From NCBI GenBank assembly GCA_029851415.1, contig CM056742.1, positions 148,185,121-148,249,120 on the forward strand: a DNA stretch of 64,000 nucleotides, read 5' to 3'. A model generated the notes under the pieces. The model did no database searches. It was not told where the DNA came from and saw only the letters and a program-made list of their open reading frames with translations. The stretch's first letter is position 1. Each line of letters opens with the position of its first letter. The DNA comes from Eretmocerus hayati. Its lineage: Eukaryota; Arthropoda; Insecta; Hymenoptera; Aphelinidae. Shown here piece after piece: positions 56,550 through 64,000 of the stretch. The position numbers and the translations under genes were made by a program.

Positions 56550-59500
56550 CACCAGATAGCACAACTGATGATTCGCATGAGCTCCGACACCATCCTCTTG
56601 GGGGAAGGCTAATCTACTTGCAGATCAGGCAAGATCGGCAAGAGAGCGAGACTCTACTGGGGATAGGGTAAAGGTGTGACTAGACTCGAATGGCGAATTG
56701 GCTTTTGCTTGCGTAAGAGCATTCATCCGGGTAACTTTACATGTACATACGCACGGCGGACACACGACATTTGCATATCTAATAGGTAGCACGTGAGACA
56801 TACCATGCTGATGCCTTACCGTTATTATTGGGGATAAGAGAGGTCGTTTCACATCCATGACTGGCGCTAAAGAAGAAAACGACGCGAGCAGAATCTGAGA
56901 AGTTGATTTGGTCGCTTCCAAGATACACCTTGCAATATCGATTCGTATCAAATTTATTTCGAAATCATGCAGATGACATATGATAGTTTGAGGTTTGAGC
57001 CAAGGCAGAAAATTAACAAGGTATGGAACCCCGGCGAGTCAAAATTCATCTGTTGCGTTTAATGTTGCGCAGACATGGCCACGGTCCACCAGAGTCTGAT
57101 TGGATCACACTTACACCAGAAATAAGAATGTGTGGAGAGTCGATATACGGTAGCCCGAGGCCTGGACATGGCCAGCAATGGTGGTTGTCGGTGGGCTTGT
57201 CGAAACATGCGCGGTCCCATACTTTGTTATCTTTCAGCCATGGTTTGAGCTAGGCAAGGCATTATGTTTCAATTTCAGCTGCGAACAATAATTTTTTGAA
57301 AAAAGTAAATCTCAATGACTGTCCTTGCTTTTCAATGGTCTGGTTTTCCAGAAATTCGATCGTTCTGGGTGGCTTCGGTGATGACTCCAGGATCCGATCT
57401 TCTCTTAAATGAGAATCATCTGGTCTGGAGCATACATTTTTTGTAGACCTAAAGAAAGTTTTCATCTTTTCATTGATACTTTGCAACCGAAGCATTCAGT
57501 CTTTTTATGGAATTACCACATTCGGAATTTGTAACAAAAAACCAATCTCCGTGTGATAAGCTGTCTTCTTGCAGTAGTTCGTCGCTTACAACTCAAAGGA
57601 TGATTCTATTCTCTTCAACCGAGCTCCGACTCGGCTCCGAGCCGAGTTCTCATTTGTGACAGTCGATGTTCGATTTTTGTGTGCAAGAACAGCAGTGGTT
57701 TCAGAATTTGCGGAATGCACTGGCTCGGTAAACCCGTCCGGCCGGTTTTTTAATTGCAAAGACAGCAAAGATTCGCTGCTGCTTGCATCTGCCGACACAA
57801 GAATGAAAGAGATAGCTCGCATTTCGCTTGATATTGCTGGTTGTGCGGCGGCAGCAATTTGAGCGAGCGTCTCAAAAAGTAAAAGTGATTAATTTTCTGT
57901 GTTGCTGCGTCTTCAGTGATTTCAATCAAATTATGAGTTCCCTATGCAAGCCTGGCTGTATTCTTTTATCCTTATCAGCTCATTTAGCTTTTGTTCCATA
58001 GAGCAATTTCATTATCTTTGGGTGATTGTGAACCAAATGAGTTGCAACAGCGTATATCACCTTTTGAGAAGCTATGGTATACTATTTTAAGCTGTTCAAA
58101 CTACTAAAAATATGTTCCAAGAGAATCCCAAAGGTTCATTCAAACAATCCGTAGAACTATGATACAATGGATGATGATCGTGCACTGGGGCTCATTTAGC
58201 ACTTGCGCATGGTAATGGAAGCTATTAGAATGGAATTCATTCAACTATCACGATTTATAAAAAATTCTATGCTGAAAAAGGTATTGTTACAAATGATACA
58301 AATGAAACCATTCTTGTTCGTGGCCTTCGTGGCGAAATCTTGTAATTTTTGTTCCGACTCATTATCTGAGTGATTACGAATTGACACATCGATGAAATTG
58401 CTCAACTGGAATTTAAATCATGACTCTCGGATGCAGAAGTACAATCGCAAATATGCATGTGCTCAAGTATACGTAAGAATCAAGTCAGATGGAGTGAGCT
58501 TGGAGTGTCGAGGCAGCACGAGTCTGTAACTCTACTAATAACAGTATTTGGGTTAACGAGATCGACACATTCTTGCAGCATAGAGTCGCAGATGTACATT
58601 CAAGTCCGCCTTTATATAGTGCACTGTTTGCAACACGCGAAAAAGCAATGGTTGCGCAAGTGCAGTTACAGTTGCGTTTATAACAGCATGGAACTTTGTG
58701 GAAGTAAAGTGGTGCTGATGTGTGCTACAAGTAAAATCTAATACCAAGCCAAGTCCAGACTTCGTAATCCAGCCAGATGGATAGACAATGAGAGTGCGAA
58801 TGAACATGGCGTGGACAAATAGAAGCTAACACCATGTTGGACAGGTTAAAATGAATAGATGCGAACCATGTCACGTGTTTGTGGCGTGAAATTTTAGACC
58901 ACAGGTATTTGCAGACAAGAAACAATTAAGTCTCAAAATCAAATGTCACGATGGTCAAATAATTTTGTTCTTACATTGGACAAACTTGCATGTGATCTGG
59001 AGTGAGTGCTGAACTTTGGCAAAATTCCAGGAAGCAAGATGCAAAATTAAGCATATAGCGCTCGTTTTTATAAGGTATACCTTCTCCATAGTGAGAAGCG
59101 TATTCACTGCCCTAGATCCCATCATGGTAGTCTCGGCTCGCTCATTTAAAATTCTTTTAATTTGGAATTCAGCCTTCGTCCCCGTTTCTGAAACTGGAAT
59201 TTACTTGGGGCAGTAGCAAAAGGCACAAATGTCCAACAAATCTGCCGGGAGCACTTGAGCCAACGCTTTGTGAGTTTGCGACTCGTGCCGCCACATATTA
59301 ACCCCAAAGTCAGAACCACGCGCAAATATCTTCAAAGAGAGCTTTTCCGGAGGCAGTTACATTATACGAGGAGCTTTCATACCTTCTCTACCCTTCAACT
59401 TATGTCGTCTAAAATTCTGTACCATTTCCAACAATTACCTTTGGAAACATTTTAAGGCGTCACAAATTGGACCTTTGTGTCAACTATTTACCCCAAAATA

Positions 59501-60045
59501 CAACACATGTAAGGTCATGATGGTGATCCATATAACGGTGTACGAAATTCCAGTGTTGTCCCTTGCGAGTGGATAGTAATAATAATTTGAAGTCATTGCT
59601 AGGAGAGTTGGTTCTGTACGTATAATGAATGAGTGAAGGCGAGGCCGTGCAAGATATGGACATACGCGCACCTATGCCAGTGCCCTGGATAATCTATGTA
59701 TATGGTTCTGGAGTCCTATACCGGGCTTTGGCCCTCGAGCCTCATCGTAATGTACATTCATACGAATAGTTACATAGTCTGCAGGGAGCTGTATTTGAGC
59801 TCGATGCGAAAAGCCCGCGCAAATCGATGCTCTGTTTGGCTCGCCATTCTGGTTCAAAAACTATACGTGCATTTTACTTCTCTCTGCAAAATGAAACCTC
59901 GAGTGCTATTTCTTGCTTGCGGATTTGGAATATTTCCAGACTGATTAAATTCAAAGGTTCAAAGGTTGTCCCAGTTTACTGATGGATATTGATTTTGGAT
60001 TAGTTTGAGGAATGGATATTTGATATGGCAATCTGGATACTCTGA

Positions 60046-60374
60046 CAAGGAGAGGTCCAACCTTGCGGGTCCTGGATTCGTCCCAAACTTTGGGAATCAT
60101 CTTACTTTAGTGAAAAATGAAGGTATCTCGAAGGATTTAATCCCATGGGCCTCCTGTCCCAAGATACAGCTATGGAAATTAGCATTGGTAGTATATCTAT
60201 ATGTACGACTTCTCTACATAAGCCTATAGGGCCAATGCTAATCTCCACAGCTATATCTCACGATAGGAGGCATACTGGACTGAATCCTTTGAGATTCCTT
60301 CATTTGTAACCGAAAGAAGACGATTCCCAGAGTTTGAGATGAATCTAGGACCCGCAAGGTTAGATCTGTCCTTG
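60046..60374. mobile_element. Palindromic MITE, copy F of six (TGA target duplication)
   Basis: It begins CAAGGAGAGGTCCAACCTTG and ends CAAGGTTAGATCTGTCCTTG. TGA (60043-60045 and 60375-60377) flanks it, and it is 329 bases long. It is closest to copy A, sharing CCAACCTTGCGG, GGGAATCATCTT, ATGGGCCTCCT and GATACAGCTA. Confidence 0.85.
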
Positions 60375-62844
60375 TGAGTCTGCAAAATCTCAGATTTCTG
60401 GATGGTGAGCTTAGAAGTCCTTCCGCAGTGATCAAAAGTAATTCAAAAGTCAACAAGAAGTTTGCACGAATAAATGACTGTAATTTGGTGATTTTCGCCA
60501 TCGGGAGCTCTACTAGATTTTATAAATTCAATTTTCTTTATCTTTATTTGAAAGAGTAGTCTTGTGAAGAAACCGTGTCTTTTCTACAAACGACGCATGA
60601 ACAATGTTCGCTGTTCTGGAGCGCCAAAAGAAAATCCTTCAAACTTTAAATAAGATCCGATAAGAATTCACAACTTTCAAAATTTCAAATTTTCTCTCTC
60701 ATGAGCACTCAACTATGAATTTTGTAGATATACGATTGAACAAAATGATGATAATTTCTGTTCCCGACGTCTAACTCAACTTTTTTCTTCTTGAAATTTG
60801 AATTTTACGATTATAATCGAATTCGGATTGTTCGTGATGATTTTGCCACGTATACCACGTTGACCATCTTGCCTAATAAAATATTCACGAACGCTCGTGT
60901 TTGATACCATGCAATGAAATTTTCTCAGAATTCCTGTCACTTCCGTCATTATCACTGCTGTAACGTCATTTTTCATCAGAAAGTGTATACTGAGCTAAAC
61001 ACGCAGCTCGCGATACACTCACTCTTCTTTTGTTTTACCGACATCGTTCGATATCATTGCACTTTGGTATACATATAGCCATGTTATATACAACCTCATG
61101 TGATGTGTATTCGTTTCATATACGTACGTATTATACATTGATACTGTGTACAATACAAGCGTCGTATGGTGTAACACAATACTCTTTTCGATAATGAGTG
61201 CAAGGAGCCGATGCATGCATGCATGTGATGATGTGATGTGCATGGGCTCGGCGAGTGAACTCGAAAGTGAAGCACTCGTTGATTGTGTATACGTACACGA
61301 TCGTGCAGTACACGTATTTTACAGACCAATACATACACTAAAGTGTCTGATGTTTAATGCACCCGAACGTTCGCGTGAGAGATGCAAACTCTTGACATGT
61401 ATTATTACACACACTGATACTTGTACAAGTATGTATCGCTACTATCGTCTCATTTGCGCTTCTGTTTGATGTTTTCCATTGGACACGTTTGAAGTTATGC
61501 ACAGGCTTCAAAAAACTTCAACATTTTTTTCGCACCTCATAACCGATCGACAATTTCGATTTCTGATACGCGATCTCGATGCGATCGACTTTGCTTCATT
61601 TCTGAATTTTACAAACTTTGCTCAAGCGATGAATGTCACTTCTAATTCAACATCGACTTATCACACATATCGTATCATGAAATTGGACGTTTCCACGCTT
61701 ATAAAAAAAACGGCTTTGATATCAAGGCGATCGAATTTATGGCGTCGATGCACATTTTAGCTGGTCGTAAAATTTCACATAAACGAGGACTCAATTGAAT
61801 GTTCTGCTTGGTTTTTCCCCCCTTTTATTGAGAAGTTAAGCGAGCTGCTCACGTGATGAATCCTGATTATTATTTACGGAGCTGGTGTCGTATACTTTTG
61901 CACCTGTCTCGTGCAAGCGATAAGTGTATGTATAATATAAAACACGAGAGTAAGTAAAGTAAAGTGCGTTCGCGCTTCCGTGGCAGTTATATTATGAGTG
62001 CACCGCAGTATATGGCAATAAAGAGAGAAGGAAAGGTGCTACTTTACTAAGCTGCAACAACTGTTCACACAAAGCGTATTTATAAAAAGCGTGACAAAAG
62101 CAGACGATCCGCGAGAAACAAAGATGTATGCAAGTGTGCGTCTTTACTTTGCCAGTGTAATGAAAGAAACAAAGTCCAATACGTGACTTTTCCCAAGTTT
62201 TGAATATTCTATGTATGCAAAATGCATATACATAGCTGATGTACTTCCAGAAGGTGTACACTATTTATTTTTTCGCGATAGCTTCACCCTCTCCACTCAT
62301 AACAAAATTAATTATAAAAGTTAACCTTTTCCTTTTCTGTATATGTATAATGTAGAAAACATTTACCACCTGAATTAGTGAATTGTATGCATGGCTGAAT
62401 GATGATCTGATACACTGTTGAAGAGTGTATTATTTATCCAGAAACGTTCATTGTTCAGATTGATTTATGTTTCATCATCTGATGCGGATTTCAAACGGAT
62501 ATGTCCATGGGTGGGCCCCAGGTTGGTCTCCAAAATGACATAAGGAACAAAATCGGGTGTAATTTTCGTCCATGTCGACGAATTGGTCAAATAACCTTTA
62601 TTATACAGTGTCTCCTTATGTGTATACTAGTTTCTTTCATCATTTATATGTGTGAGATGGTCTGATGATCATCACCGCATAAACTGGATATTATCAATAT
62701 TATTGGATATAGCCGTCATAATGTCAACAATCAAAATAATGTTTTATTGGATGATTCTTGTTATCTGATATCTCGTCATGCTGTTGATAGCGATCCATCC
62801 TCAATGGATCATTATAATCAACTTGTGGTTATCAATATTAGTTG

Positions 62845-63075
62845 CGTGTACTAAATTTGCCCCTATATTAAACCATTTCTCAACAATCCTGGTTTACTCC
62901 ACTACTCTGACCCACCTCAATATTTTCCAACGCACTTCAGCTCATTTTGTTGGGTTCAGAACAAGCTTCAAAATGAGCATACATTGTAAGATATTGAGGT
63001 GGGCCAGAGTAGTGGTGTAAACCAGAGTTGTTGAAAACTTGTCTTCGTGCGGGCAGGTTGGGTACACTCACCTTA
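62845..63075. mobile_element. Short GTACCC-family element with internal hairpin
   Basis: The left end GTGTACTAAATTTGCCCC and the right end GGGCAGGTTGGGTACACTCA resemble the ends of the 711 element. The interior forms a hairpin: CCTGGTTTACTCCACTACTC and its continuation (62889 on) pair with the GATATTGAGGTGGGCCAGAG block (62991 on). It also shares the CCAACGCACTTCAGCTCATTTT words with the 711 copy. Confidence 0.55.
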
Positions 63076-64000
63076 GTTTAACAATTCAAGTATTGTTGAA
63101 TTATACATATTCTGCAAGGTGAAAACTAATTGGATCTCATGTGCTCTGTTATGTACAGATGGCTTTCAATAATCTCATTGACCATAGGATCTTATTCATC
63201 CATACAGACAACTCTGTCTGAAATGACGATATACTCCTCGTGGGTATTAAGTTGTTCAACAACACGATGCAAGCTTTGGATTTGAAGATGAAAGCGAATA
63301 TGAAAAGGGGAGAATATGATCGCATGGAAAAATGATTCAAAGCTCGTTTTCTCAACGAACGGAGATGGTTTCTTCAAAGGCACCTCTTTTGATGTGCTCG
63401 CCGCGATCTTGTCATGTCAGTGATATACCTTCTCGTTCGTCGTCGAAGGAAAGCTTCGATAAGTGCTGTAAGCTTCTTTTGCCGCACTTGCTAGCGCGGT
63501 AAGAAAGTCGTCTAACGACTCTCGGTGTTATCGAGACGAGTAATAAAATCAAAGGAAGGATTATAGAAAAAGTAGAGGGCGTGTCAACATGGGTGTATTC
63601 ATTGAGGATCGAATGTCTCTAGTGATTTGTCGAGAATTGGTGATACAAACGAGATAGATTTGAAGTTTTGCGCCATTCTTTTACATTAGTTTTGTCACAA
63701 TATGATTATTTGTAATTCAATTTATTGCTTTTATGGCAGCTTACTAGAGAATATTTCATCTTTTCATGAGATCAAGGGTCTCTCAACACTTTTTGCACAT
63801 GCCACCGCACATCGAGATTTAATCTTCATTTTTATAGTCAAGTATAGATGCAGTGATTCAATCTAAATGAATCGTTACACCATTATATCTTCACCAATCC
63901 AGTCAAACTAGAATTGGTTTTTTTCTTTTCCTACATCTTACAACTCTCGCTCACCTTCGCAATTGGAGAGCTCGTGACAATTGTTGATTGCAGCAGAATG

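Larger units (their letters stand above)
56544..64000 (+). other. Third segment of the long intron, running off the window
   Basis: It contains palindromic copy F (60046-60374) and a GTACCC-family element (62845-63075). No exon with acceptable splice sites is visible, so the next coding exon is expected beyond the window. Confidence 0.45.

Overview
The window is animal nuclear DNA, most likely from an insect. It is AT-rich, has spliced genes with both short (about 180-190 base) and very long introns, carries one low-complexity insect-style regulatory-protein exon, and is littered with small non-autonomous DNA transposons of mariner/pogo (TA), piggyBac (TTAA) and three-base TNA target types. 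I cannot place the order from sequence alone. No rRNA, CRISPR, operon or viral gene is visible.

Left part (about 3.9-15.8 kb): one plus-strand gene can be followed through seven phase-compatible exons to its stop codon at 15771-15773. It encodes at least 658 residues: an extracellular juxtamembrane domain, one transmembrane helix, and a long Ser/Arg-rich cytoplasmic tail. It looks like the insect member of the KIAA1549 (DUF3827/UPF0606) family. Its 5' end is not found, so upstream exons probably lie outside the window. Its introns hold most of the transposon relics: a mariner-type foldback element, pogo-like MITEs, a tRNA-derived fragment, a piggyBac-like element with an internal tandem duplication, and a member of the window's main palindromic family.

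Middle (15.8-24.0 kb): intergenic, with no convincing gene. It holds two palindromic elements, a G/C-richer stretch, and one weak exon candidate at 22.1 kb.

Right part (24.06-64 kb): a 342-codon open exon made of Ser, Gln, Gly and Asn runs starts at 24057, after an in-frame stop. Its apparent stop codon is split by a donor site at 25081/25082. The rest of the window shows no further exon and reads as one very long intron. Two zero-length acceptor/donor junctions, at 42111/42112 and 56543/56544, have the form of recursive splicing (ratchet) points. They would cut the intron into segments of about 17.0 kb, 14.4 kb and more than 7.4 kb.

The most striking repeat signal is a family of six full-length palindromes of 321-334 bases (2638, 8205, 17633, 20980, 39959, 60046). 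Each can fold into one hairpin, and five are flanked by an exact three-base TNA duplication (TGA three times, TCA, TTA). Other notable structures are a 10-base-period minisatellite split by one of these palindromes, a CpG-rich 319-base palindrome at 38.3 kb, a 28-base perfect-arm hairpin at 38.1 kb, and a TA-flanked element at 49.4 kb with repeated CAACCA/TGGTTG subterminal motifs.
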